NCBI RefSeq assembly: GCF_000737595.1
Contig: NZ_CP006271.1
Coordinates: forward strand, 2,294,001-2,358,000
DNA from: Synechococcus sp. KORDI-52
GTDB lineage: Bacteria > Cyanobacteriota > Cyanobacteriia > PCC-6307 > Cyanobiaceae
DNA: 64,000 nucleotides
Reading direction: 5' to 3'
Positions 1 through 8,946 of the stretch are shown piece by piece (position 1 is the first letter of the stretch; the number at the start of each line of letters is the position of its first letter). The position numbers and the translations under genes are program-made. The notes under the pieces are model-generated. The model was not told where the DNA came from. It searched no databases and saw only the letters and a list, made by a program, of their open reading frames with translations.

Positions 1-762
1 TGCAACCAGAAGATAGTGACGAAAACACATCCTCCAATAATGAACAGAAGGTCTGTTCACACCCTTTGCATCTTTCTTAGACCACTGCTCCATCCATCTC
101 CATACTTTTTCCCATTCTTTGACAGGTATTGGTGGGTTTGCAGACAGGTCGTCAAGTTCCAGGACCTTAGTCTTGATGCGGGGTTTCCGGGTTACATACC
201 CTTTAGGAATCAAATAGTTATTATACCATTCATTGATTAATCCAATCTCACTATTAACGGTTCCGTCTGTTGGTGGTTTTCTTTGACCTGCATTTGGACC
301 ACTATAGAACTTCCAACCCTCAGTCATTCTCCAAAACCGATACTCATCAAAAGTGTCTGGTTGAAGGTCAGTAATTTTTTTAACACCTTTGGTTGCAAAG
401 TAGTTTTTCAAACCATTTTGAAAAAGAGAACGTTTACTTCTCCAGGTCACTTCTTTAATCTCACCAGTGACAACACGTTGAAAACTTTTTTCAATCCAAT
501 CACCCATCAACCACTGAACAGTCTTCGCAGTAATACTTCCCCCGTCCTGTTCAATATTTCTGAGTTTGAGATACTCCTCTAGACCTCTCTCCTCAGCAAG
601 AGACTTGTCTTCAGTCTTGAGTGAACGTTTTATGTAAGTTCTTTTTTGTGAACCTGTGGACGGAACGTAATACCTGAAATACCAACTATTGGGTCGGTGA
701 GCAAATCTCACCAACTCAAACTTCCCGTTCATCATCGGGACCTTCTCAACGACAGCACCCAT
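1..762 (-). CDS. Phage-type site-specific integrase (tyrosine recombinase), C-terminus beyond window edge
   Basis: Reading the minus strand from an ATG at 762 gives 254 uninterrupted codons to base 1, so the gene continues outside the window. The N-terminus (FAHRPNSWYFRYYVPSTGSQ, then KRTYIKRSLKTED and a run of Lys/Glu-rich helices) looks like the arm-binding and SAM-like core-binding part of cyanophage and genomic-island integrases. The catalytic R-H-R-Y domain would lie beyond the edge and is not seen. An AGAGGGG stretch about 8 bases before the ATG is a plausible ribosome binding site. It probably marks the end of a prophage or integrated island. It could also be a degenerate remnant, because only part is visible. 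Confidence 0.7.
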   Translation of the reverse strand, partial: MGAVVEKVPMMNGKFELVRFAHRPNSWYFRYYVPSTGSQKRTYIKRSLKTEDKSLAEERGLEEYLKLRNIEQDGGSITAKTVQWLMGDWIEKSFQRVVTGEIKEVTWRSKRSLFQNGLKNYFATKGVKKITDLQPDTFDEYRFWRMTEGWKFYSGPNAGQRKPPTDGTVNSEIGLINEWYNNYLIPKGYVTRKPRIKTKVLELDDLSANPPIPVKEWEKVWRWMEQWSKKDAKGVNRPSVHYWRMCFRHYLLVA

Positions 763-799
763 CAGGTCCCCTCTCTGCAAGAGACGGACCAGGTCCCTG

Positions 800-889
800 T
801 TGTGTCAACGCAGTGGAAGTGGAGTCCCAAGTCCTCGGTCCCTTGACCTACGAGAACATCAACCTATCGTTGACACACTGTTGACACAA
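800..889. repeat. Cluster of 10-bp inverted and direct repeats upstream of the integrase
   Basis: TTGTGTCAAC at 800-809 is the exact inverse of GTTGACACAA at 880-889. A third near-copy, GTTGACACAC, sits at 869-878, so the two right-hand copies are spaced 11 bp apart, about one helical turn. The group begins less than 40 bp behind the integrase start. I infer arm-type integrase binding sites or an operator controlling the integrase. No att core could be identified. Confidence 0.45.
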
Positions 890-1005
890 CCCTTCTGACA
901 GGGGCAAAAGCACTGCAAATACAGGACCTGAGTCACTACTCAACTTCTGTCCTGGAAATGCACTGGGCCGGAGCGTCCTGAGCTTCGATTCTGCCCAGTA
1001 ACCGG

Positions 1006-1431
1006 TCACCCCTCCAAGGCCAAGCACCGGCGCAGATGGGCAATGGCGTGATGCCGATGCGGATTGTCACCACTCGGACCAATCATTCCGAGCCAGAAAC
1101 TGCCATCGCCTTGAAAGACCAAGACGGGCTTCGCTCCTCCCTTGCCATGGGAATCCAGCAGGGACATGCAGAGTTTTTCAGCCACCTCCTGGCCCTTGGG
1201 ACGCTGACGCAGACGACGCAACAGCGGATCCACCTGCGAGAAGGAGACAAAACAGGCGCGATCGGAGTCGGTGATCAGGATCAGACCATCAAGCCACTGG
1301 ACTTCATGAAGCAACTCTTCGATCCGGGGCAGAAGCTTCGGCAGCGGAAACGCCAAACCCGATCCTCCCCTTAACGATCTCTTCAACTTTTCTACGCCAG
1401 TATCGGCACGTGTCGCAAGTGAAACAGGCAA
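1006..1431 (-). CDS. Conserved hypothetical protein
   Basis: An open frame of 141 codons lies directly downstream of menG on the same strand, with a 4-base gap if the TTG at 1431 is the start. No ATG is present near the 5' end in this frame, so the true start is uncertain and could be inside. The protein is soluble-looking, has no signal peptide, and ends in a His/Arg-rich segment (NPHRHHAIAHLRR). I do not recognise a family. Its position as the last gene of the hisF-menG group suggests co-transcription only. The frame is GC-rich like its neighbours, which supports it being real. Confidence 0.5.
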   Translation of the reverse strand: MPVSLATRADTGVEKLKRSLRGGSGLAFPLPKLLPRIEELLHEVQWLDGLILITDSDRACFVSFSQVDPLLRRLRQRPKGQEVAEKLCMSLLDSHGKGGAKPVLVFQGDGSFWLGMIGPSGDNPHRHHAIAHLRRCLALEG

Positions 1432-1435
1432 AGAT

Positions 1436-2137
1436 TCATGCCCTGAGGGTCAGAACCCCCATCTGCCCTGCCACGACAGGGCGATGGAACGCTTGAGCAA
1501 ATCCCGCCTCCCGTGCCAGGCGTTCTTGCTCGAATCCAGCAGGGAAGCGCTTGAGGCTTTTTTCAAGGTAGGCGTACTCCTCTCGCAAACCCACTGAGGC
1601 AGCGGCAGGCACCACCAGCCGTCGCAGGTAGAAGCGCTGAAAGGCAGCAGCAGGAGCGCTCTGCGGCAGACGGTTGAAATCCAGCACCCCTGCCCGCCCG
1701 CCTGGCCTCAACAACCGGCGCAATTCCTTCAGACCCTGAAGAGGGTCCGCCAGATTGCGCAGCCCGTAGGCCATCACCGCTCCATCGGCACAGGCATTGG
1801 GCAATCCGGTCATCAGGGCATCTCCTTGCTGGAACGTCACCGGCAACCAGGGCTGCTGCCGTTGGCGCTGGCGGGCCCGCTCCAGAGGAGCAGCAGCGGC
1901 ATCCAGACCGGTGACTGCACCACCAGGACGAACACAGCGCCCCAGCTCCAAGGCCAGATCCCCTGTTCCGCAACACAGATCCAGCCACTGTTCACCGGCC
2001 AACGGCTGTAGGGCACGCACCAGCTGACGCTTCCAGTGGCGATGCAACCCAAAACTGAGCACGTCGTTGAGGCGGTCATAACGGGGAGCGACAGCGTCGA
2101 ACAGCTGTTCCACCGCCTCTGGATCACCAGGCTTCAT
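1436..2137 (-). CDS. menG: UbiE/MenG-type quinone methyltransferase
   Basis: This 233-aa class I SAM-dependent methyltransferase has the UbiE-type opening [20 protein letters not shown] followed by the SAM-binding motif [15 protein letters not shown] near residue 55. In cyanobacteria this family performs the last step of phylloquinone synthesis, methylating demethylphylloquinone, the precursor of the photosystem I quinone. Length is normal for the family. Its ATG overlaps the stop of hisF by 4 bases (ATGA), so the two are probably translationally coupled although functionally unrelated. A ubiquinone role is excluded by the organism type, since cyanobacteria use plastoquinone and phylloquinone. 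Confidence 0.9.
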   Translation of the reverse strand: MKPGDPEAVEQLFDAVAPRYDRLNDVLSFGLHRHWKRQLVRALQPLAGEQWLDLCCGTGDLALELGRCVRPGGAVTGLDAAAAPLERARQRQRQQPWLPVTFQQGDALMTGLPNACADGAVMAYGLRNLADPLQGLKELRRLLRPGGRAGVLDFNRLPQSAPAAAFQRFYLRRLVVPAAASVGLREEYAYLEKSLKRFPAGFEQERLAREAGFAQAFHRPVVAGQMGVLTLRA

Positions 2138-2904
2138 GGACGCATCGTCAGACCACGGGACAGCAGATCCTGCTTGATCTCTTCCACGGTGAGAACCCCG
2201 TCATGCAAAAGGGAGGCCAGCAAAGCAGCGGAGGCATGGCCACCCCGGGGGCCCTCTTCCAGAGCTGCGGCGATGTGATCCATGCATCCGGCCCCCCCAG
2301 AGGCGATCACGGGGATGGGAACAGTATCGGCAACTGCCCGGGTCAGGGCGAGGTCGTATCCAGCCTGGGTGCCATCGCCGTCCATCGACGTGAGCAGGAT
2401 TTCGCCGGCCCCGAGGTTCGCCACCCGCTTGGCCCATTCGACAACATCCAGGCCGGTGTTCTCTCGCCCCCCCTTCACATACACATCCCAGCTGCCTGCA
2501 TCGCGGCGACGGGCATCAATCGCCACGACGATGCACTGACATCCGAATTGTTGCGCCCCCTCCCGGACAAGTTCCGGCCGGCGCACAGCCGAAGAATTAA
2601 GGCTCACCTTGTCGGCGCCGGCCCGCAACAACTCGGTGATCCCCTCAACGGTGCTGATACCACCACCCACGGTGAAGGGAATCGTGACCGATTCAGCGGT
2701 GCGACGCACCATCTCGATCAGGGTGCCGCGCCCCTCATGGCTGGCCGCAATGTCGAGGAAAACCAGTTCATCCGCCCCGGCACTGCTGTAACGACAGGCG
2801 AGTTCCACCGGATCTCCGGCATCGCGCAGGCCAACGAAATTGACACCTTTCACTACCCGACCACGGGCAACATCCAGGCAGGGGATCAGACGCAGAGCAA
2901 CCAT
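2134..2904 (-). CDS. hisF: Imidazole glycerol phosphate synthase, cyclase subunit HisF
   Basis: This 256-aa (beta/alpha)8 barrel enzyme uses ammonia delivered by HisH to close the imidazole ring, giving IGP and AICAR in histidine synthesis. It has the expected [19 protein letters not shown] start with the catalytic Asp in CLDV. A second catalytic Asp is in [15 protein letters not shown], and phosphate-binding glycines lie in VGGGIS and ASGGAG. Length and ends match the family. hisH is not in this window, as is usual for dispersed cyanobacterial his genes. It is divergent from petP with a 56-base shared upstream region. Confidence 0.97.
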   Translation of the reverse strand: MVALRLIPCLDVARGRVVKGVNFVGLRDAGDPVELACRYSSAGADELVFLDIAASHEGRGTLIEMVRRTAESVTIPFTVGGGISTVEGITELLRAGADKVSLNSSAVRRPELVREGAQQFGCQCIVVAIDARRRDAGSWDVYVKGGRENTGLDVVEWAKRVANLGAGEILLTSMDGDGTQAGYDLALTRAVADTVPIPVIASGGAGCMDHIAAALEEGPRGGHASAALLASLLHDGVLTVEEIKQDLLSRGLTMRP

Positions 2905-2960
2905 CGAATCGGCGCAAAAGCGACTGTTAAGGTTGCGCCACTCTCCAAGCCTCGCAGGCC

Positions 2961-3176
2961 ATGTCCCAGGCTGATGCCATTTCGATCGGCTCCAAGGTCC
3001 GTGTGACCCGCGTGCGTGATCGCATCCCCCAGGCGATGGTGGACCTTTTGAAGAAGGACGCCAACGGCACGGTGAAGGATTTCCGCACCGTCGACGGCAA
3101 GGGAATCGGCGTGGTTGTTGAGCTCAGCGATGGCTCCACAAGCTGGTTCTTCGAAGACGAAATCGCTGCCTCCTGA
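2961..3176 (+). CDS. petP: PetP, cytochrome b6f-associated regulatory protein (DUF2862)
   Basis: The 71-aa product has the SH3-like PetP fold signature: [16 protein letters not shown] early and [20 protein letters not shown] at the end. PetP is a small cyanobacterial and red algal subunit loosely bound to the cytoplasmic side of the cytochrome b6f complex, where it affects linear electron flow. The ATG at 2961 follows the divergent hisF start. The gene lies 11 bases before the GTG of chlG and is probably co-transcribed with it, linking photosynthetic electron transport with chlorophyll synthesis. Confidence 0.85.
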   Translation: MSQADAISIGSKVRVTRVRDRIPQAMVDLLKKDANGTVKDFRTVDGKGIGVVVELSDGSTSWFFEDEIAAS

Positions 3177-3187
3177 GGACTGTCTCC

Positions 3188-4141
3188 GTGAGCGACGCGC
3201 GTCAGCTGCTTGGGATGAAAGGTGCCTCAGGCACCACCAACACCTGGAAGTTGCGGCTGCAGTTGATGAAGCCGGTCACCTGGATCCCCTTGATCTGGGG
3301 GGTGGTCTGCGGTGCTGCGGCCAGTGGCTGTTACCAGTGGCGCCTGGACCATCTGCTCGCCGCCTTCGCCTGCATGTTGATGAGCGGCCCGTTGCTGGCG
3401 GGCTTCACCCAAACCATCAACGACTATTACGACCGCGAGATCGATGCGATTAACGAGCCCTATCGGCCAATCCCCTCAGGGGCGATCACACTGGGCCAGG
3501 TGAAGCTGCAGATCTGGGTGTTGCTGCTGGCGGGTTTGAGCGTCTCCTATGGACTGGACCGCTGGGCGGGCCACACCACCCCTGTGGTTTTTCTGCTCGC
3601 CTTGGGGGGCTCCTTTGTGAGCTACATCTACTCAGCGCCTCCACTGAAGCTCAAGCAAAACGGTTGGTTGGGCAACTATGCCCTCGGTGCCAGCTACATC
3701 GCCCTTCCCTGGTGGGCAGGTCAGGCATTGTTCGGTCACCTCACCTGGGGCACCGCGCTCCTCACCCTCGCCTACAGCCTGGCCGGACTCGGCATTGCTG
3801 TTGTCAATGACTTCAAGAGCGTTGAAGGTGATCGTGAGCTCGGGCTTCAATCCTTGCCTGTGGTCTTCGGGATCCAACGGGCCAGCTGGATCAGCGCGGG
3901 AATGATTGATGTCTTTCAGCTGGCGATGGTTGCCGTCTTGATCGGGATCGGCCAGCATTTCGCAGCGGTTCTGCTGGTTCTCTTGATCGTTCCCCAGATC
4001 ACCTTCCAGGACATCTGGTTGCTGAGAGACCCTGTGGCTTTCGACGTCAAATATCAGGCCAGCGCTCAGCCATTCCTCGTTCTTGGCATGCTGGTCACCG
4101 CCTTGGCCATTGGCCACAGCTCCCTGATTCAGGTGATGTGA
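3188..4141 (+). CDS. chlG: Chlorophyll synthase ChlG
   Basis: A 317-aa UbiA-superfamily prenyltransferase that esterifies chlorophyllide with phytyl or geranylgeranyl diphosphate in the thylakoid membrane. The first Asp-rich motif is in NDYYDREIDAINEPYRPIP near residue 85, and the second is VNDFKSVEGDRELGLQSLP near residue 210. About eight hydrophobic helices are visible. The start is a GTG at 3188 placed shortly after petP. The last codons overlap the next gene by 4 bases (GTGA), so petP, chlG and the penicillin-binding protein gene form one likely transcription unit. Confidence 0.97.
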   Translation: MSDARQLLGMKGASGTTNTWKLRLQLMKPVTWIPLIWGVVCGAAASGCYQWRLDHLLAAFACMLMSGPLLAGFTQTINDYYDREIDAINEPYRPIPSGAITLGQVKLQIWVLLLAGLSVSYGLDRWAGHTTPVVFLLALGGSFVSYIYSAPPLKLKQNGWLGNYALGASYIALPWWAGQALFGHLTWGTALLTLAYSLAGLGIAVVNDFKSVEGDRELGLQSLPVVFGIQRASWISAGMIDVFQLAMVAVLIGIGQHFAAVLLVLLIVPQITFQDIWLLRDPVAFDVKYQASAQPFLVLGMLVTALAIGHSSLIQVM

Positions 4142-6204
4142 ACCGTTCACGCGTGAGCTGGGCTCTGATCGCTGGCACGGCCGCCGCAGTGGGCGTGGGA
4201 GCAGCTCTTGGCATGCGTGCTCTCACGGAGCTGGTGGATTCCACACTGCCTGATGCACGAGGAATTGCCAGCTTCAACCGCCCTGGAACGATCACGCTGC
4301 TCTCCACCAAGGGGAAGGTGATTCAGAAGCTGGGGCCAGCGACCCGGGAGAAAGTCAAGCCCGGTGCAATGCCGCCAACGGTTGCCGAGGCCTTCATCGC
4401 TGCCGAAGATCGGCGCTTCTATCAGCACGACGGCGTGGACGGCTGGGGCATTGCCCGGGCCATCGTGACCAATGTCCGCCAGGGTGCTGTACGAGAAGGA
4501 GCCAGCACGATCACTCAGCAGCTGGCTCGAACGGTGTTCCTGAGCCAGGACCGCACCATCACACGCAAACTCAAGGAAGCGGCTCTGGCGATGAAGCTGG
4601 AACGTCAGCTGAGCAAGCAGCAGATCCTCGAGCAATACCTCAACTATGTCTACCTGGGGTCAGGGGCCTATGGCGTGGCCGATGCAGCCTGGATTTATTT
4701 CTCGAAAACCCCGGATCAGCTCACGGTTCCTGAAGCGGCGATGATTGCTGGGCTGCCTCCGGCTCCATCGATTTACTCACCCCTGGTGAACCCTGATCTG
4801 GCTCGGGAACAACGTTCGATCGTTCTCGACCGCATGGCCCAAGCGGGGTTCATCTCGGCGAGTGAGGCGGAGAGGGGCCGCAACAGTCCCCTTGGACTCA
4901 GACCTTCCACACCCAAGTATTTCAACAGTGCAGCGCCCTACTTCACCACATGGATCGCCCAGGAGCTGCCCAAGCTTCTAACGCCCGAACAACTTGAGGT
5001 CGGTGGTATCAAAATTCGCACCAGCCTGAATCTCGACTGGCAAAAAAAAGCTCAGAACGTAGTTCGAACTAATGCACCGTTCGACACCGAAGGGGCGATG
5101 GTCTCGATCGATCCCGGAAACGGACTCGTGAGGGTGATGGTTGGAGGCAAGGATTTCTCGAGAAGTCAGTTCAACCGCACCATCCTGGCGCTGCGCTCTC
5201 CGGGCTCCACCTTCAAGCTGTTTCCCTATGCCGCGGCCATTGATCGGGGCATGAAACCCGAAACAAAGGTCTTCGATGCTAAGCGGTGCTGGAAAGGTTA
5301 CTGCCCCAAAAACTTCGGTAATAAGTACTACGGGAACATCTCCCTCGCCGATGCCCTTAAAAACTCACTGAACACGGTGGCTGTTCAACTGCAAGACATT
5401 GTTGGGTTTGATGCTGTGATTGAAGTGGCCAACAACTTCAACATCGGCACTGAGCGACCTCTCGGCAAGTACTACCCGATGGCGATTGGGGCCTACGAGC
5501 AAACCATCCTCGACATGACAGCGGCCTATGCAGGCATGGCCAATCGCGGCGTGTTCTTCAAGCCGAGCCCCTTCGAAGAAATCCGTGGCCCCAACAATGA
5601 GGTGATCTGGAGTCGGCGCTTGGATGGAGACCGTGGTCGGCGGGCTGTTGATAGTGATGTTGCAGACAGCATGAACTGGATGCTGCAGCGGGTCGTCACC
5701 GGGGGCACAGGCGTCGCCGCCAGGCTGGATGATCGGCAGGTGGCCGGAAAGACCGGAACCTCAGAAAACACGCGAGATCTCTGGTTCATTGGCTCAATTC
5801 CCCAGCTCACCACTGGCGTCTGGTTTGGATACGACGACGACCGACCCACCAAAAGCAACAGCGGCGAGGCCGCGTGGGCATGGAAGCAATTCATGCTCCA
5901 GATCAAAAATGACATCCCCGTCCGTGCCTTCCCGGGCAAACCGAAGCTGAGACGAAAAATGCGTCTGGCTGTCGATCCGAAAACGATCAGCAAGCCCCCG
6001 AAGCGGAAACCAAAGCCTCAACCCAAACAGCAACCGAAGGCCATCACCGAGCCCCAAGAGACGCAACCCACTGTTGAGACGGGACTTGAAGTTGAACTGC
6101 CCACGCCGGTGGCACCTCCTCTCCGGCGCACGCCCTATCTGTGGAGAGAACGCTCGCAAGACGACAACGTTGATGCCCAAGGACGCCGCTGGACACGGGA
6201 TTGA
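4138..6204 (+). CDS. Class A penicillin-binding protein (bifunctional peptidoglycan synthase)
   Basis: The 688-aa protein has one N-terminal membrane anchor, a GT51 glycosyltransferase domain and a penicillin-binding transpeptidase domain. The GT51 domain shows EDRRFYQHDGVDGWGI with the catalytic Glu, and STITQQLAR. The transpeptidase has the acyl-enzyme Ser357 in SPGSTFK, an SLN motif, and KTGTSEN near residue 538. The final 80 or so residues are rich in Pro and Lys and look disordered. It polymerises and cross-links peptidoglycan outside the cytoplasmic membrane. The GTG start overlaps the chlG stop. It resembles PBP1A/1C-type enzymes; the exact subclass cannot be set by eye. Confidence 0.93.
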   Translation: MNRSRVSWALIAGTAAAVGVGAALGMRALTELVDSTLPDARGIASFNRPGTITLLSTKGKVIQKLGPATREKVKPGAMPPTVAEAFIAAEDRRFYQHDGVDGWGIARAIVTNVRQGAVREGASTITQQLARTVFLSQDRTITRKLKEAALAMKLERQLSKQQILEQYLNYVYLGSGAYGVADAAWIYFSKTPDQLTVPEAAMIAGLPPAPSIYSPLVNPDLAREQRSIVLDRMAQAGFISASEAERGRNSPLGLRPSTPKYFNSAAPYFTTWIAQELPKLLTPEQLEVGGIKIRTSLNLDWQKKAQNVVRTNAPFDTEGAMVSIDPGNGLVRVMVGGKDFSRSQFNRTILALRSPGSTFKLFPYAAAIDRGMKPETKVFDAKRCWKGYCPKNFGNKYYGNISLADALKNSLNTVAVQLQDIVGFDAVIEVANNFNIGTERPLGKYYPMAIGAYEQTILDMTAAYAGMANRGVFFKPSPFEEIRGPNNEVIWSRRLDGDRGRRAVDSDVADSMNWMLQRVVTGGTGVAARLDDRQVAGKTGTSENTRDLWFIGSIPQLTTGVWFGYDDDRPTKSNSGEAAWAWKQFMLQIKNDIPVRAFPGKPKLRRKMRLAVDPKTISKPPKRKPKPQPKQQPKAITEPQETQPTVETGLEVELPTPVAPPLRRTPYLWRERSQDDNVDAQGRRWTRD

Positions 6205-6213
6205 TCCAAGGTC

Positions 6214-7551
6214 CTAGCCCCTCCGAAACACAGCGGAATAGAACCCATCCCCCCCGCCGGCCTGATCGGGCCAGCGCTGGCTCTCCTCCTGCAGGTGCAG
6301 CATGGGATGACGCTTCAGCACAGATTGCACCTGGGCCTGATTTTCATCGGGATGAATGGTGCAAGTGGCGTACACCAACGATCCGGCGGGTGCCAAAAGC
6401 GGCACAAGCCCATCGAGCAGGGCTTGTTGTTGAGGCAAAAGCCCACGGATGGATTGAGGCGTCACCCGCCAACGGGCATCGGGGTGACGGGAAAGGGTTC
6501 CAAGGCCCGAGCAAGGGGCATCGATCAGAATCCGCTGGAAGGATTCACGCCATTGGGGACGCAGCTCCAACAGGTTGGCGGCATCCGCAGCAAGGGCGTT
6601 GATCGACGCAAGACCCAGCCGGGCTGCATTCGCCGCGACGCGTTTGAGCCGTCCGGGTGAACGGTCCACGGCCCAGATCTCGGCCTGATCCCCCACCAGT
6701 TCTGCCAAATGGGTGGCCTTGCCCCCCGGCGCAGCGCAGGCATCCAGGATCCGATCACCGGGCTGGGGATCGAGCAGAGGCGCAATCCACTGGGCTGAAC
6801 AATCCTGCACACACCACTGCCCCTCGGTATACCCGGGCCACTGGCGCAGATCACCGCTGTGACCCGCAATGCGCAGACCATCGGGACAACCAACAAGGGG
6901 CGAACTGCTGATGCCTGCCACGGCCAGAAGCCGTTGCACCTCCTCCCGGCTGGAGCACAACCGATTCACCCGCAAATCCAGATCAGGCACACGGTTACAG
7001 GCGCTCGCCACCGCCGCTGCCCCCTCCACCCCACGCCACTTGATCAACAACTGGGTGAACCAATCCGGCAGCGAATGGGCTTGGGCCAGCTGAGCCGCCG
7101 CATCATGCGGCAGCTGCAGGGTTTCGCCGGCCTCCCGTGCCCGCAGAGCCGCCCGCAGAACTCCATTCACCACGGGGGCCAACCGTGCCAACCCCTTGCT
7201 GGCTTTCGCCAGCTCCACTGCGGTGTTCACAGCTGCTGAATCTGGGATCCGCTCCATCAGCAGCAATTGATAGAGACCCACATGCAACAACCAGCGCAGC
7301 TTGGGCGGCTGCTTCAACGCAGGTACCCTGCCCAACCGATCCAGCCAGGCATCGAGAGTGCGCCGTTGACGGATGGCGCCATAGGCCAGCTCAGTCACCA
7401 GCCCTCGATCCGAGGGCTTGAGGTCCTGCGCCCGCAGCACCCGCTCCAGCGCCACATCGGCGTAGGCCCCAGCCGCAACCGCCTGCAACACATCCCAGGC
7501 GAGACGGCGAGGAAGCAATCCAATCGGAGCCGAACCAGACAAGTGCACCAC
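6214..7551 (-). CDS. rsmB: 16S rRNA (cytosine-967-C5)-methyltransferase RsmB (Sun family)
   Basis: The 445-aa protein has an N-terminal NusB-like RNA-binding domain (LAWDVLQAVAAGAYADVAL, ending near residue 150) and a C-terminal Rossmann methyltransferase. The SAM site is LDACAAPGGKATHLAEL near residue 270. The two catalytic cysteines lie in DAPCSGLGTLSRHPD and in YATCTIHPDENQ. It methylates cytosine 967 of 16S rRNA. It is convergent with the penicillin-binding protein gene (9-base gap) and starts with GTG 3 bases after the stop of the alkyltransferase-like gene. Confidence 0.95.
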   Translation of the reverse strand: MVHLSGSAPIGLLPRRLAWDVLQAVAAGAYADVALERVLRAQDLKPSDRGLVTELAYGAIRQRRTLDAWLDRLGRVPALKQPPKLRWLLHVGLYQLLLMERIPDSAAVNTAVELAKASKGLARLAPVVNGVLRAALRAREAGETLQLPHDAAAQLAQAHSLPDWFTQLLIKWRGVEGAAAVASACNRVPDLDLRVNRLCSSREEVQRLLAVAGISSSPLVGCPDGLRIAGHSGDLRQWPGYTEGQWCVQDCSAQWIAPLLDPQPGDRILDACAAPGGKATHLAELVGDQAEIWAVDRSPGRLKRVAANAARLGLASINALAADAANLLELRPQWRESFQRILIDAPCSGLGTLSRHPDARWRVTPQSIRGLLPQQQALLDGLVPLLAPAGSLVYATCTIHPDENQAQVQSVLKRHPMLHLQEESQRWPDQAGGGDGFYSAVFRRG

Positions 7552-7554
7552 GGA

Positions 7555-7851
7555 TCAATCTCCAGCATGGACGTCGGGGTGCCAAAGGAACTGACGCAGC
7601 GGCAAGCGTCCCTCCCCATCCACCGGAACACCCTCGGCCATCAGCAGCTCGCGCTGGATCCAGTCGCTTCCCTCACGGCTGAGGCTCATCGAAATCCGCC
7701 CCCGAGCATTCACCACGCGGTGCCAGGGAACGGTGGACGGAAGCTTGAGTCGACGCAGCGCCCAGCCCACCTGACGCGCGCAACCGAAGGCACCGATCAA
7801 CTCGGCGATCTGGCCGTAGGTGGCCAGGCGACCATGGGGGATGCGCGACAC
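7555..7851 (-). CDS. Alkyltransferase-like (Atl/YbaZ) DNA repair protein
   Basis: The product matches the DNA-binding half of O6-methylguanine methyltransferases: helix-turn-helix region GRLATYGQIAELIGAFGCAR, arginine finger region, and VPWHRVVNARGRIS. The reactive Cys of the PCHR motif is replaced by Trp (PWHR), which defines alkyltransferase-like proteins that flag O6-alkylguanine for nucleotide excision repair without dealkylating it. The first standard start in frame is the GTG at 7851. However, the expected N-terminal residues FDQRVWSEV are encoded just upstream, in frame, with ACG at 7876-7878 where an ATG would be expected, so the true start is probably non-canonical. Confidence 0.85.
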   Translation of the reverse strand: MSRIPHGRLATYGQIAELIGAFGCARQVGWALRRLKLPSTVPWHRVVNARGRISMSLSREGSDWIQRELLMAEGVPVDGEGRLPLRQFLWHPDVHAGD

Positions 7852-8017
7852 CTCGCTCCAGACACGCTGATCAAACGTGCCGCCGGAGACGTACGGTTCA
7901 ACGGAGGGATCCTTGGGCGGGATCTGGATGGCGACAGAAGCGTCAACTTCTTGATTGTCTTGCCAGGCACCAATGCATGGAGGGGCCTCACTTGTTGTTT
8001 AATCCGGTTCATGGCCC

Positions 8018-8707
8018 ATGCCCCTGCTGCCGCGACGGTTTGAGCGGCTGAAATCCGTGTTGAACCGCCGCATGTCGGATCTCACGGTGCTGCTCGAACA
8101 CGTGGAGAAGCCCCACAACCTTTCGGCCATCCTGCGCAGCTGTGATGCCGTCGGAGCGCTGGAGGCCCACGCGGTGAGTTTCGACGGGCGTCCGCGAACC
8201 TTCAACAGCACCGCCCAGGGCAGCCAGAAATGGGTGCCTCTGCACGACCATCCCGATACCGAAACGGCCATCCAATGCCTCAGAAAGAAAGGATTCCGGC
8301 TCTATGGAACCCATCTCGGCGTGGAGGCCAGGGATTACCGGGAGTACGACTTCACCGGACCAACCGCCTTCGTGCTCGGGGCGGAGAAATGGGGACTGAG
8401 CGATCAGGCCCGGGACCTGATGGATGAAGCACTGTTCATCCCCATGCGTGGCATGGTCCAATCCCTGAACGTGTCGGTCGCCACGGCGACCCTGCTGTTT
8501 GAAGCGCTGCGCCAACGCCAAGTGGCCGGTTTGGCACCAACCCAGGGAGAAGGCCTGAAGCCGGAGCAGTATCAGCAGTTGCTCTTTGAATGGTCTTACC
8601 CCGAGGTTGCTCGCTGGTGCCGGGACCAGCACAGGCCTTACCCCGGCTTGAGCGAGGAGGGAGAGCTAATGGAGGAGCTGCCGCGGAATGTGAAGCTGCG
8701 CTGCTGA
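8018..8707 (+). CDS. trmH: tRNA (guanosine-18-2'-O)-methyltransferase TrmH
   Basis: A 229-aa SpoU/SPOUT-class 2'-O-ribose methyltransferase. Motif 1 is HVEKPHNLSAILRSCDAVGA. The knot region has FVLGAEKWGLSD (motif 2) and IPMRGMVQSLNVSVATA (motif 3), which form the SAM-binding trefoil knot. The C-terminal extension of about 60 residues is typical of TrmH, which modifies G18 in the D-loop of many tRNAs. The start ATG at 8018 gives MPLLPRRFERLKSVLNRR, like other cyanobacterial copies. The upstream region is shared with the divergent alkyltransferase-like gene. Confidence 0.93.
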   Translation: MPLLPRRFERLKSVLNRRMSDLTVLLEHVEKPHNLSAILRSCDAVGALEAHAVSFDGRPRTFNSTAQGSQKWVPLHDHPDTETAIQCLRKKGFRLYGTHLGVEARDYREYDFTGPTAFVLGAEKWGLSDQARDLMDEALFIPMRGMVQSLNVSVATATLLFEALRQRQVAGLAPTQGEGLKPEQYQQLLFEWSYPEVARWCRDQHRPYPGLSEEGELMEELPRNVKLRC

Positions 8708-8770
8708 TCGGACCAAAGACTTGTATCTGCGCGAACCCTGGGCCATAAAGGAAGCAGCGGATTGTCAGCA

Positions 8771-8944
8771 ATGGACAACAAACAGCTGCACCAGTACGCG
8801 GTCACGTACCACTGCGGAAACGAGTGGGGCGAAGAAATGCTCCAGTCCGACGATCTGAGCCATGCCGTGGAAGCGGCCCACGCCATTTTCCCCAGTTCCT
8901 GCCGGATTTCGATTCGAGAGGTCAAGGCCTCAAAACAAGCCTGA
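8771..8944 (+). CDS. Small conserved cyanobacterial protein
   Basis: A 57-aa soluble protein beginning MDNKQLHQYAVTYHCGNEWG. The ATG at 8771 is preferred over the in-frame TTG at 8762. The composition is balanced, codon use matches the neighbourhood, and the gene is 63 bases downstream of trmH on the same strand. I recognise the type as a short protein common in marine picocyanobacteria, but no function is known to me. No membrane segment and no conserved metal motif is visible beyond two isolated Cys residues. Confidence 0.6.
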   Translation: MDNKQLHQYAVTYHCGNEWGEEMLQSDDLSHAVEAAHAIFPSSCRISIREVKASKQA

Positions 8945-8946
8945 GA

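Noticed and set aside
962-999. Possible tRNA fragment or terminator (ACTGGGC ... GCCCAGT around a TTCGATT sequence)
   Set aside because: The flanks of TTCGATT do not form a T-arm, no cloverleaf can be drawn, the loop is 24 bases and no T-run follows. It is at most a weak hairpin or part of an att site.
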